From a bacterium (lineage in GTDB: Bacteria > Lernaellota > Lernaellaia > JACKCT01), in the NCBI GenBank assembly GCA_019912885.1, contig JAIOHV010000056.1:1-64000 (forward strand): a stretch of 64,000 bases of DNA. The letters are read 5' to 3'. Within the stretch, counting starts at the first letter, position 1. Each line of letters starts with the position of its first letter. Below the pieces are notes generated by a model. The model searched no databases. It worked only from the letters and a program-made list of their open reading frames with translations, and was not told the origin of the DNA. Below, piece by piece: positions 45,193-53,292 of this stretch. The translations under genes and the position numbers were made by a program.

Positions 45193-45941
45193 GACGACCG
45201 CCCCGCGTCCGCGCGCGTCAGGGCGTGCGCCAGCGGGTCGGTGAGGCCAAAAGCCTTCCACGCTTCCCGGGCCGCGGCCTGCTCCGCCTCTTTTTTCGAT
45301 CGTCCGTTGCCGACGCCGTACTTTTCGCGGCCGACCCACAGCTCGACCTCGAAGCGTTTGTCGTGGTCCGGGCCCTTCGCGGCGACGTGGCGATAATCCG
45401 GCAGCGTGTTGAAACGCTCCTGCGTGATCTCCTGAACGCGCGTTTTGTAATCGACGACAAGAAGGCGTTCGACCTTGCCGGCGAACACCTCGGCGAACTG
45501 CCGTTTCACGAAATCGTGCGCGGCGCCGAAACCCTGATCGAGGTAGATCGCGCCGATGACGGACTCGAACACGTCCGCGAGCAGCCGCTTTTTCTCGCGG
45601 CCGAGTGTTCGCGTCTCGCCGCGCGACAGGCGGATGAATTTGCCGAGCTCGAGGTCGCCCGCGAGCCTCGCGAGCGTGTCCTTGTTGACGATCCCCGCGC
45701 GAAACTTCGTCAGCTCGCCGCTTCCGAGCTCCGGATTATCGCGCAACAGCATGTGCGAGATCGCCAATTGCAGCACGGCGTCGCCGAGAAACTCCAGGCG
45801 CTCGTAATCGCCGCCGGCCTCCGATTTCTCGTGCACATAGGAGGCGTGCGTCAGCGCTTGCGTCAACAGGTTCGGATCGCGGAAATCGACGCCAAGGCGC
45901 GCGGCGAGATCGCCGGGGTCCGCTTCGCCGATGGGGGGCAT
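45189..45941 (-). CDS. rnc: Ribonuclease III
   Basis: Cleaves double-stranded RNA in rRNA and mRNA processing. The protein (250 aa) has the signature E-R-L-E-F-L-G-D-A-V-L with the catalytic Glu/Asp and the second acidic site in L-A-D-V-F-E-S-V-I-G. A C-terminal double-stranded-RNA-binding domain follows (N-G-R-S-K-K-E-A-E-Q-A-A-A). GAGG lies just before the ATG. The upstream membrane-protein gene ends 9 bp away. Confidence 0.95.
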   Translation of the reverse strand: MPPIGEADPGDLAARLGVDFRDPNLLTQALTHASYVHEKSEAGGDYERLEFLGDAVLQLAISHMLLRDNPELGSGELTKFRAGIVNKDTLARLAGDLELGKFIRLSRGETRTLGREKKRLLADVFESVIGAIYLDQGFGAAHDFVKRQFAEVFAGKVERLLVVDYKTRVQEITQERFNTLPDYRHVAAKGPDHDKRFEVELWVGREKYGVGNGRSKKEAEQAAAREAWKAFGLTDPLAHALTRADAGRSS

Positions 45942-45950
45942 GCGTGGCCT

Positions 45951-47027
45951 CTAGTACGGGATGATCTTGTCGAGGAACTGGTTCAGCACGGCATAGGTCG
46001 GGCCGCCAAAACCGCATTCCACGACAAAGGAGATGCCGAAAAACAGAATCGTCGCCGCGGCGATGACGTTGGGAATCGAAAGAGCAAGGCGTTTGTTGCA
46101 CACGCGCGGTTCGGGGCCGCCGTCCGTCGCCTTCGCGGCGAAATAGGCATACGAAAACGGCAGAAACGCGCAAAACCATGCGAGGTAGTTGGCGAACGGA
46201 ACCGTCAGGAACCATTTGGGAAGAAGCTCGTTCCATTGCCAGAACAACCCGGACAGCGAAGCGACAGGGTCAAGCTGCACGTCCAGGCTGATCGCGACGA
46301 TCGTCGTCAAGAACGCGGCAGGCAAGGGCTTTTTCAGGAACGCGAGGCGCTCGCCGAAGCGTTCCGCGATCCACACGCACACGTAAAACGCCATGCACCA
46401 GCCCATCATCGTCGCGAACGGCGCGGGCAGGCGCCACAGGTAGAGACTGTATTGCGGCTCGAAGAAATAGCCCATGACAATGCCGCCGTTTTCGAGCACA
46501 AGGCCGTACGCCCAGCCGATCACGAAAAACGTCAGCACGCCGCGCAGCCCGCGAAACGCGAAGCAATGGACGAGAACGAGAGTGATCCACACGAGCTGCA
46601 GCGCCTCGAACGCGCCGGTCAGCGCGACCATCGACAGCTCAAAGCGAAGGCCGGGGATGAGGGCGTAGGCGTACCAGATCGCCACGGGCGTCAGCGCCAT
46701 CGCGACCGGCAGAAGCAGGGCTTTTGCGCCGTATCGCGCGCGGCGATCGGGGTCCGTCGCGCGCAAGGCGTAATACAGCACGACCCAGAACATCGGCGCG
46801 ATGGCGGTGACGGCGATTTGCCCGCGCGAAACGCCGGCCTTGGCGTATTCGGCCTCGGGGACGTTCGCGATAGCGAAGTGCAGAAGGCCGAGCGACTCGA
46901 CGAAAAAGAACCAGATCGGCAACTGCGTCCAGAATTCCGTCCACGCCAGACGGGACTTCAGCGCCTTGGCGGCCGATGCCGGGGCGGGAGCGGGGGCGGC
47001 GTCGATGGTGGTCTCGGGTGCGTTCAC
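45951..47027 (-). CDS. Polytopic membrane protein, possible carotenoid-biosynthesis (CruF-like) family
   Basis: A 358-residue inner-membrane protein with nine or so helices. The segments E-N-G-G-I-V-M-G-Y-F-F, the W-R-L-P-A-P-F line and L-D-V-Q-L-D-P-V resemble the CruF/DUF422 membrane family (carotenoid 1,2-hydratase-like), but the match is by eye only. The N-terminus is Ala/Pro-rich. The start is GTG at 47027. It ends 9 bp before rnc and is likely to be co-transcribed with the rnc-era-der operon. No other pigment genes are in the window. Confidence 0.55.
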   Translation of the reverse strand: MNAPETTIDAAPAPAPASAAKALKSRLAWTEFWTQLPIWFFFVESLGLLHFAIANVPEAEYAKAGVSRGQIAVTAIAPMFWVVLYYALRATDPDRRARYGAKALLLPVAMALTPVAIWYAYALIPGLRFELSMVALTGAFEALQLVWITLVLVHCFAFRGLRGVLTFFVIGWAYGLVLENGGIVMGYFFEPQYSLYLWRLPAPFATMMGWCMAFYVCVWIAERFGERLAFLKKPLPAAFLTTIVAISLDVQLDPVASLSGLFWQWNELLPKWFLTVPFANYLAWFCAFLPFSYAYFAAKATDGGPEPRVCNKRLALSIPNVIAAATILFFGISFVVECGFGGPTYAVLNQFLDKIIPY

Positions 47028-47118
47028 GGCCTGTTCCGGGGCAAGAGGAGAGGACGCCGATTCTTGCGTCCGGCGCGGGGGCTGTCAACGCGGAATCGTC
47101 GCCGCGACTTTGTGGGAC

Positions 47119-47412
47119 TTATCGCTCGCCCAAGTGAAGTTCTTTCGCGATCTCCGCCGCAAGGATCTGCCGGATGAGCGTCTGATAGGGGATCGATTTG
47201 CGTGTCGCGATCTTCCGAAGAGCGACGATTTGCGCTTCGTCGAGCTTGACGGAAACATTCTTAAGCGGCCGTTTTCGCTCACCTTTCAGGATTTGAGCCC
47301 GCAATTCCTCGTCGAGCGCGAATTCGACCGGCTCGTCGACGAGTTCACTCAGAATACCGTGACGATCGTAGTAGTCGGCAAGATCTTCCGTCTTTTTCTT
47401 TTTCCCCGTCAT
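47119..47412 (-). CDS. brnA: BrnA-type antitoxin
   Basis: A 97-residue antitoxin with a basic N-terminus. A C-terminal ribbon-helix-helix follows: 'KNVSVKLDEAQIVALRKIA', then R-K-S-I-P-Y-Q-T-L-I-R-Q-I-L. The last motif is the hallmark of BrnA-like proteins, which neutralise BrnT and repress the operon. The ATG at 47412 overlaps the brnT stop (ATGA) and has AAGGGA upstream. Confidence 0.86.
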   Translation of the reverse strand: MTGKKKKTEDLADYYDRHGILSELVDEPVEFALDEELRAQILKGERKRPLKNVSVKLDEAQIVALRKIATRKSIPYQTLIRQILAAEIAKELHLGER

Positions 47413-47690
47413 GATTTTCCCTTTCCCCAATGCTGGTAATAGCGGCGTTCGGCGGCTTTCATGTCCCAGCCGGTTATTACCCGCACATACCCCGAGCCTT
47501 TGTGATCAAAAATGATCACAAGGAGCCGGCCGGCGCTCGTTTTGCCAAAGGCAGCGTAGTTGCCCTTTTTCGTTTTCCTGATTAACGGCGAACGTGCAAA
47601 CACCTGTTCCGCCTCTTCCGGCTCGATGCCGTGACCGAGCGCAAGATGCAACTCGTTTCCCTCGTCCCATTCGAACTCGCGAACGCGCAT
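47409..47690 (-). CDS. brnT: BrnT-type ribonuclease toxin
   Basis: A 93-residue toxin of the BrnT family, which stops growth by cleaving RNA. The F-E-W-D-E-G-N motif, then H-G-I-x-P-E-E-A-E-Q-V-F and G-R-L-L-V-I-I-F fit the family, as does the C-terminal A-E-R-R-Y-Y. I take ATG 47690, five bases after AGGGG. The toxin gene comes first, as in other brnTA operons. No mobile element is nearby. Confidence 0.86.
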   Translation of the reverse strand: MRVREFEWDEGNELHLALGHGIEPEEAEQVFARSPLIRKTKKGNYAAFGKTSAGRLLVIIFDHKGSGYVRVITGWDMKAAERRYYQHWGKGKS

Positions 47691-47705
47691 CGGCGCCCCT
47701 TTCGT

Positions 47706-47740
47706 GTAATACAATAGATTACGACCCGTTCCTCTGTCAA
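47706..47740 (-). promoter_or_regulatory. brnTA promoter with operator over the -10 element
   Basis: On the minus strand TTGACA (47735-47740) and TATTGT (47711-47716) are spaced by 18 bp. An inverted repeat, GTAAT-N7-ATTAC (47706-47722), covers the -10 element. This fits repression by the BrnA ribbon-helix-helix protein. Confidence 0.7.
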
Positions 47741-47869
47741 AAGGTTATAAGACTTTGCCAAACACGGACGAAATATTCCGCATTTCGCTTGCGAATTTCG
47801 TCCTCCGCGCGTAAGTAGCAGGGGTCCTGCGCGGCCGATCCGCGCGAGGAACCGAAAACGCGGAAGATC

Positions 47870-48988
47870 ATGTCGGACTCAAACCGAAAGCGCGTGCTGG
47901 TCGCCATGAGCGGCGGGGTGGATTCGTCCGTCGCGGCGGCACTGCTTGCCCGTGAAGGCTGGGAGGTCATCGGCGCGACGATGCGCGTCGTCGCGGGGTC
48001 CGAATCCGCGCGCTGCGGCTCGTGCTGCTCGCCCGACGACATCCACGACGCGCGCCGCGTGGCCGATGCCATCGGCATTCCGCACTACACCTTCAACGTC
48101 GCCGAGCGATTCGAAGACGAGGTCGTCCGCCCGTTCGCGGAGGCGTATCTCGCCGGGCGCACGCCGATCCCGTGCGTCGCGTGCAACGACCGTATGAAGT
48201 TCGACTGGATGCTGCGCCGCGCGACCGAACTCGGCTGCGACGCGCTCGCCACCGGACACTACGCGCGCGTCGTCGATGCGGGCGGCACGCGCCGCCTCCT
48301 GACGGGCGTCGATCGCGACAAGGACCAGAGCTACTTTCTCTTCACCATCAACGCCACGCAGCTTGATCGCCTGATCTTTCCCATCGGTCATCTGGTCAAG
48401 GACGAGGTGCGACGGCTTGCCGCCGAACTGCGCCTGCCAGTCGCGGAAAAGCCGGAGAGCCAGGACATCTGCTTTGTGCCGAGCGGGCGATACGACGCGG
48501 TCGTGGCGCGATTTGCCTTGGCCAACGACGGCGCGGGCGACATCGTCGATACGCACGGCAACCTCCTTGGCCGGCACGACGGCTATCACCTGTTCACCGT
48601 CGGCCAGCGAAAGGGCCTCGGCAGTTTCGGCCCTGAGCCGCACTACGTCGTGCGCATTGACGCAACCGACAAGCGCGTCGTCGTCGGCCACGCCGACGAG
48701 ACGTTCGCCGCCGGGCTTGCGTGCGAGAGCTTCCGCTGGGTGAACGGCGCGCCCGATACGCTCGTGCGTGGCGTGGTGAAGATCCGCCATCGCCACCCCG
48801 GCGTCGCGGCGACGATCACGCCGGACGGCGACGGCGTCGTGATGCACTTCGACGCGCCGGCGCGCGCCGTGGCGCCCGGGCAGGCCGCCGTCGTGTACAC
48901 CGGCGACGTGGTGCTCGGCGGCGGATTCATCGACCGCGCGATCTTGTCCGAATCCGCGGACGCATCCGGAAACGCGGGGGCGGCGTGA
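47870..48988 (+). CDS. mnmA: tRNA-specific 2-thiouridylase MnmA
   Basis: Thiolates U34 of Lys, Glu and Gln tRNAs. The protein (372 aa) has the PP-loop S-G-G-V-D-S-S (residues 14-20). The catalytic cysteines are Cys105 in C-V-A-C-N and Cys201 in S-Q-D-I-C-F; G-H-Y-A-R and D-Q-S-Y-F-L-F are also present. It has extra cysteines near residue 50 (C-G-S-C-C) that are usual in bacterial MnmA branches with this spacing. Its stop overlaps the GTG of mtaB, so two tRNA-modification enzymes are translated as a pair. Confidence 0.95.
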   Translation: MSDSNRKRVLVAMSGGVDSSVAAALLAREGWEVIGATMRVVAGSESARCGSCCSPDDIHDARRVADAIGIPHYTFNVAERFEDEVVRPFAEAYLAGRTPIPCVACNDRMKFDWMLRRATELGCDALATGHYARVVDAGGTRRLLTGVDRDKDQSYFLFTINATQLDRLIFPIGHLVKDEVRRLAAELRLPVAEKPESQDICFVPSGRYDAVVARFALANDGAGDIVDTHGNLLGRHDGYHLFTVGQRKGLGSFGPEPHYVVRIDATDKRVVVGHADETFAAGLACESFRWVNGAPDTLVRGVVKIRHRHPGVAATITPDGDGVVMHFDAPARAVAPGQAAVVYTGDVVLGGGFIDRAILSESADASGNAGAA

Positions 48989-50334
48989 CGGCGTACTCCT
49001 TCGTGACACGCACGATCGGCTGCAAGGTCAACCAGCTCGATACCGCGGCGCTCGAGCGCGATCTGGCGGACGCGGGTTTCGTCGCGCCCGCCGACGGCGC
49101 GGCGCCTGACGTGGTTGTCGTGAACTCGTGCACGGTCACGAGCGGCGCGGACAAGGACGTGCGCCGGCTCGTCTCCCAGGCCCGCACAACGCACCCCCGC
49201 GCGCTCGTCGTGCTGACCGGCTGCCTGTCGCCGGCGGGCGCGTCGGGGCAGGAGCGGGCGCATCTTGTCATCGGGCAGGATCAAAAGACGCTTGCCGCGG
49301 AGACGATCCGCGCGAAAATCGAAGGGCGCCCCGTCATCGCGAGCGCGAAGGAACGCGACGCGTTTTTCGGCGAGGGCTCCATCGAGGTGTGCGACCGCGC
49401 ACGCGCGTTCCTGAAGGTGCAGGACGGCTGCGACAAGACGTGCGCGTACTGCATCATCCCGACCGTGCGCGGGCAGAGCCGCAGCCGCGAGATCGCGCGC
49501 ATCGTCGAGGACGTGCGCGGGCTTGTCGCGGCGGGCTATCGCGAGGTCGTCGTGACGGGCGTGCACCTGGGCAAGTTCGGCAAGGATCTCGCACGCCGCG
49601 AATCGTTGACGCGCCTCGTTCGCGCGATCCTCGCCGATACCGATCTTGCGCGCCTGCGCCTGTCTTCCATCGAACCGATGGAGGTGCGCGACGAGCTGAT
49701 TCGCCTGGCTGCCGACAATCCGCGCTTGTGCCCGCATTTCCACATCCCGCTTCAGTCGGGGGACGACGGCGTGCTGGCGCGAATGCGTCGCCCGTACACG
49801 GCAGCGCGGTATCTTTCGCGCGTGCGTGCGGTGGCTGAGGCCCTGCCGGACGTGCTCATCGGCGCGGATGTCATCGTGGGATTCCCGGGCGAGGACGAGG
49901 CCGCGTTCGCCGCGACCTGCCGTCTCGTGGAGCAGGCGCCGATCCATCACCTGCACGTGTTCCCGTATTCGGATCGCCCGGGCACGGCGGCGTCGGCGAT
50001 GGATGCGCACGTGGCCGGCCCGATCGTCCGCGCGCGCGGGCGTCGCCTGCGTGAGATCGGCAACCGCAAGTGGGCGGATTTCGCCGCGCGCTTTGTGGGT
50101 CGGGAGCTTTCCGCGCTCGCGATCCGCTACCGCGACGGCGAATACGAGGCGATAGCGCGCAACTACCTGCCGGTACGCATTTCCGGCGACATCGAACCGG
50201 GTGAGGAATACGACGTTCGCGTCACGGGCACGTCGGGCGAGGGCGGGAAGAGGGTGCTTCTGGGCGCGCGGGGGGCTTCTTTTCAACACAAAAGCACAAA
50301 AGCCACGAAAGCCACGCAGGAATTACGGCCGTGA
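48985..50334 (+). CDS. mtaB: tRNA t6A37 methylthiotransferase MtaB
   Basis: A radical-SAM enzyme that converts t6A to ms2t6A at position 37 of tRNA (449 aa). The N-terminal UPF0004 domain starts T-I-G-C-K-V-N-Q-L-D-T, as in MtaB rather than MiaB, with further cluster cysteines in N-S-C-T-V and T-G-C-L. The radical-SAM motif is C-D-K-T-C-A-Y-C, and a TRAM domain closes the protein. The start is GTG, overlapping the mnmA stop. The last 15 codons are read from an intergenic inverted repeat, giving an unusual H-K-S-T-K-A-T-K-A-T tail. Confidence 0.93.
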   Translation: MTAYSFVTRTIGCKVNQLDTAALERDLADAGFVAPADGAAPDVVVVNSCTVTSGADKDVRRLVSQARTTHPRALVVLTGCLSPAGASGQERAHLVIGQDQKTLAAETIRAKIEGRPVIASAKERDAFFGEGSIEVCDRARAFLKVQDGCDKTCAYCIIPTVRGQSRSREIARIVEDVRGLVAAGYREVVVTGVHLGKFGKDLARRESLTRLVRAILADTDLARLRLSSIEPMEVRDELIRLAADNPRLCPHFHIPLQSGDDGVLARMRRPYTAARYLSRVRAVAEALPDVLIGADVIVGFPGEDEAAFAATCRLVEQAPIHHLHVFPYSDRPGTAASAMDAHVAGPIVRARGRRLREIGNRKWADFAARFVGRELSALAIRYRDGEYEAIARNYLPVRISGDIEPGEEYDVRVTGTSGEGGKRVLLGARGASFQHKSTKATKATQELRP

Positions 50335-50370
50335 CGAATTTGTGCCTTTTGTGCGTTCGTGTTGAAAACG
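50280..50370. repeat. Large inverted repeat spanning the end of mtaB
   Basis: TTTTCAACACAAAAGCACAA (50280-50299) pairs with its near-complement at about 50346-50368, which ends GTGTTGAAAA. The stem is about 23 bp with a few mismatches. The loop holds two CACGAAAGCCACG-like words. It could act as a processing site or terminator between mtaB and trxA. Confidence 0.7.
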
Positions 50371-50475
50371 CGGATTCCTGTGCGCCACGTTGACGCGGCC
50401 CCCCGGCGGACTTACCTTTGGGAAAAGGTCCGCCCGCCGTTGACGCGGCGCGGCGGCTCTCATTTGGGAGGAAAA

Positions 50476-50799
50476 ATGGCCAATGTCATGACCCTGACCG
50501 ACGGCAACTTCCAGAAGGAAGTGCTTGAGTCCGACGTTCCCGTTCTCGTCGATTTCTGGGCGCCGTGGTGCGGCCCGTGCCGCATGGTCAGCCCCATCGT
50601 CGAGGAGCTGGCGTCCGAATATGCCGGCCAGGTGAAGGTCGGCAAGCTGAACGTCGACGAAAATCAGGAGACCGCGATGAACTACAAGGTTCGCGGCATC
50701 CCGACGCTGATCATCTTCAAGGGCGGCGGACCGGCGGACCAGATGGTCGGCGCGGCACCGAAGGCTCGCCTCGAGCAGTTCGTCAAAGGCCAGCTCTAG
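50476..50799 (+). CDS. trxA: Thioredoxin
   Basis: A 107-residue cytoplasmic disulfide reductase with the active site W-C-G-P-C (residues 31-35), the preceding D-F-W-A-P and the cis-proline in R-G-I-P-T-L. The ATG at 50476 has the strong ribosome site GGGAGG four bases upstream. It appears monocistronic: a hairpin terminator follows 33 bp after the stop. Confidence 0.95.
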   Translation: MANVMTLTDGNFQKEVLESDVPVLVDFWAPWCGPCRMVSPIVEELASEYAGQVKVGKLNVDENQETAMNYKVRGIPTLIIFKGGGPADQMVGAAPKARLEQFVKGQL

Positions 50800-50832
50800 G
50801 CGCGGCCCGCCAACCCGCGTAACGCGGAATCC

Positions 50833-50862
50833 CGGCGCTTCGATTGGCTCGAAGCGCCGTTT
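50833..50862 (+). terminator. Hairpin terminator after trxA
   Basis: A perfect 11-bp stem, CGGCGCTTCGA/TCGAAGCGCCG, with loop TTGGC is followed by a short TTT. It may serve both trxA and the convergent DUF4440 gene. Confidence 0.7.
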
Positions 50863-50886
50863 CCGTATGCACGCGAGTCGATTCGA

Positions 50887-51300
50887 TCAGGCGTTGCGAT
50901 CGCGGCCGAAGGGATCGCCGATCAGCGATTCCGAATGCGCCGCGCACAGCCATTGCCCGTTGTGACGCACCCACGTCGAGCTCTCGGCAGCGTCCAGTTC
51001 AAACGGCCGGCCATCGATCTCGCCTGTTTCGTGAACCTGATAGGCGACGACCGCGGCGTTTCGGCCGAGCATCCGGACCTTGGGTTCGCCCCGGAACTGG
51101 AAGTCCTTCAGCGTCCATTTGCCGTCATTGAACATGCTGACGAGCGCGTCCCGGCCGATGCTGGCCGCCCCCTGCGGTCCGGCCAGCAGGCAAGGCTCGT
51201 CGGTCAGGGACGCGCAGGTTTGCGCGTCGTTATCCTTCATCGCCTGCCAATATTTCTTCTCAAGTTCCATGATCTCGTTTTCGACGGATTTTCTAGCCAT
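50887..51300 (-). CDS. SnoaL/DUF4440-type NTF2-like protein
   Basis: A 137-residue NTF2-fold protein. The N-terminal helix carries Y-W-Q-A-M-K-D-N-D and is followed by the cone-shaped beta sheet (V-V-A-Y-Q-V-H-E, then S-S-T-W-V-R). Such proteins are found as small enzymes, dimerising or ligand-binding modules; no catalytic set is evident. ATG 51300 follows AAGGGGG by seven bases. The same reading frame stays open for 560 more codons as the antisense of the next gene, but the ribosome site fixes the start here. Confidence 0.8.
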   Translation of the reverse strand: MARKSVENEIMELEKKYWQAMKDNDAQTCASLTDEPCLLAGPQGAASIGRDALVSMFNDGKWTLKDFQFRGEPKVRMLGRNAAVVAYQVHETGEIDGRPFELDAAESSTWVRHNGQWLCAAHSESLIGDPFGRDRNA

Positions 51301-51471
51301 GACGAAACCCCCTTGTTCCCGTCGGAATATAGACGGATCAAGGGCTCCGGCCTCCGGGAATTTCGGCGCGCGGTAAGGCGCACCACGCGCCAAGATTGAC
51401 TTGCGTCCGACCGGCGCGAACAATGCTCGCCGCCTTATACTCCTGCCGAAAGAAAAAGGTTCAGGACTCGC

Positions 51472-53058
51472 GTGCCGCCAAAAGGGTATCGATCGTCTGT
51501 CAACGCGCTTGGCGCGGCCGTCGTGATGGCGTTCGTGGCGTTTTTTCCCGGCGCGCTGAACGCCCTGGCGCAGGATGTCGAGCCCGTCCCGGCGGATGCC
51601 GATCCGCACGCGCCGCCGGACGAACTTTCCGCCAATCCTGACCGGGACTTTCACCATACGCTCGGCCTGATGGCGTTCGAGCAGGAGGACTTCGAGCGCG
51701 CGTTTTCCTATTTCGCGCGCGCGCTGCGTTCGGCTCCCGACGATACCGCGTTGCTTGTCGCGTTCGCCGAGTCGGCCATTCATCTCGAACGATGGGATCG
51801 CGCGATCTCGGCGCTGCGCCGTGCCTTGCGCATTGACCCGGTGCACGCGCGCGCGCGGTTCCTGGTCGGGCTGATCGCCTATCGCCAGGGTCGCTATCGC
51901 GACGCGCTCGATTCGTTCGACGGCGCGTCGGACGCGGGTTTCGACGAGCCGATGTTGCGCTTTTACCGCGGCGCGAGCCGCTTCAAGATCGGCGAATGGG
52001 AGTCGGCGCGGCGCGATCTGGAATTCGCGGTCGCCGAGCTTCCCGAAACGCATCCGAACAGCCGCTTTTATCTTGGCGTCACGTATTTCGAACTGGAGGA
52101 TTACCGCGAGGCCGTCGACGAGCTGGAGATCGTCGTCGATACGGCGGACGACCCGGCTCTCGAACGGGTGGCGGCGCGGATCCTCGACGAGGCCCAGGCG
52201 CGCGCCAGGCGCTACAAGTGGTGGGAAATCGGCGTTGAGCTGGGCGCGGCGTATGACACCAATGTTCTCTACGAGCCCGCGGACGACATTGTCGCGGGTG
52301 AAGACGGCGCGTATGCGTTCGGCATGTTCGAAGGGACGGTTTATCCCTGGCGCACGCCGGATGGTTACGTCGGCGCCGGGTTTCATTTCTTCCAGAGCGT
52401 TCACCTTGCCGACCAGGACGACGCGATCCGCGAATTCGATCTGCTGGTGAACGCGTTTTCGCTCGACAGCCAGGTGCGGGTGCGCCATGCGATGCCCGAG
52501 TTTCACGTGGGGATCGGGTACGAGATCAGCGACGTATTTTTGGGCACGGATCGTTACGAGGTGGCGCAGGAGATCGAGCCAAGCGCCACGCTCGTCGAAT
52601 CGGCGCGAACGGCCACGCGGGCCAGCGTCGCCTTCCGGCAAAAGGCGTTTCCGGATTTTGACGCGCGCGATGGCGTCGCCGTCGAGCCGACCGTCGCGCA
52701 GTTGTTCGAGCCGGCGCGGCCGGCCGGCGCGAAGGCGGCGATTGAACTTGGGTATTTGCAAAACAGCGCCGCCAGCGATCTGTATGATTATTACGGCGGG
52801 CGTCTTTTTTACGGCATGAGCGTGCCGCTGCGCCGCGATCTCACATCGAGCGGGGCGGTCGAGTTTCGATACCAGGATTACGTCAATCACATCGGCAACC
52901 GGCGGGATCAGCGCCTTTCGCTGGACCTGGGTTTGCGCTACGACTTTGTCAGTTTTATCTATGGCCAGCTTATGTTCCGGCACGCGCGCAACGATTCCCT
53001 GTCGGATTATCGCTGGCAGAAAAACGTCGTTGCCGTCGCGTTTGGCGCCGCGTTTTGA
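51472..53058 (+). CDS. Outer-membrane TPR/beta-barrel protein
   Basis: A 528-residue exported protein with signal peptide (A-L-N-A-L-A-Q). Residues about 60-260 are five TPR-like units (for example F-A-E-S-A-I-H-L-E-R-W-D-R-A-I). The last 260 residues alternate short hydrophobic strands and end in A-F-G-A-A-F, as in beta-barrel outer-membrane proteins with a TPR front. The layout resembles the Slam-like (surface lipoprotein assembly modulator) group, but the similarity is structural only. The start is GTG. It stands alone, with about 230 bp before the beta-propeller gene. Confidence 0.7.
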   Translation: MPPKGYRSSVNALGAAVVMAFVAFFPGALNALAQDVEPVPADADPHAPPDELSANPDRDFHHTLGLMAFEQEDFERAFSYFARALRSAPDDTALLVAFAESAIHLERWDRAISALRRALRIDPVHARARFLVGLIAYRQGRYRDALDSFDGASDAGFDEPMLRFYRGASRFKIGEWESARRDLEFAVAELPETHPNSRFYLGVTYFELEDYREAVDELEIVVDTADDPALERVAARILDEAQARARRYKWWEIGVELGAAYDTNVLYEPADDIVAGEDGAYAFGMFEGTVYPWRTPDGYVGAGFHFFQSVHLADQDDAIREFDLLVNAFSLDSQVRVRHAMPEFHVGIGYEISDVFLGTDRYEVAQEIEPSATLVESARTATRASVAFRQKAFPDFDARDGVAVEPTVAQLFEPARPAGAKAAIELGYLQNSAASDLYDYYGGRLFYGMSVPLRRDLTSSGAVEFRYQDYVNHIGNRRDQRLSLDLGLRYDFVSFIYGQLMFRHARNDSLSDYRWQKNVVAVAFGAAF

Positions 53059-53194
53059 ATCTCCGGTATTTCGTTCGCCGGCGCGGTTGGACCGTCAGAT
53101 TTTCGCGGAAACATCGAAAAACTGAGGGAAAATCCGACACTTGCATTAGGCTACCCGAAGAAAAACCGCAAGAAAATCAAGTCTTTTAACGTTA

Positions 53195-53208
53195 GGCACG
53201 CCTGTTGC
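53195..53208 (+). promoter_or_regulatory. Sigma-54 (-24/-12) promoter of beta-propeller gene
   Basis: GGCACG-CCTG-TTGC fits the sigma-54 consensus with GG and GC exactly 10 bp apart and only the leading T replaced by A. Transcription would start near 53220, 73 bp before the GTG start. It is the second such promoter in the window. Confidence 0.75.
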
Positions 53209-53292
53209 TTGAATCTTGAATTTGGAAGAAATTTCGGCGGGCGTGGTGCGCCCGGGCAAGGCCGCACCCGATTGCCCCGCGGGAGACGATAC

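Noticed and set aside
45225-47177. 650-codon plus-strand frame
   Set aside because: It is antisense to rnc and the membrane protein and has an Arg/Gln-rich composition.
50390-50440. Hairpin before trxA as a riboswitch
   Set aside because: The stem (GGCGGA/TCCGCC with a CCTTT/AAAGG inner part) matches no riboswitch class known to me and is short.
50887-52983. 698-codon minus-strand frame reaching into the TPR/barrel gene
   Set aside because: Only its last 137 codons have a ribosome site and NTF2-like composition. The rest is antisense to a well-supported gene.
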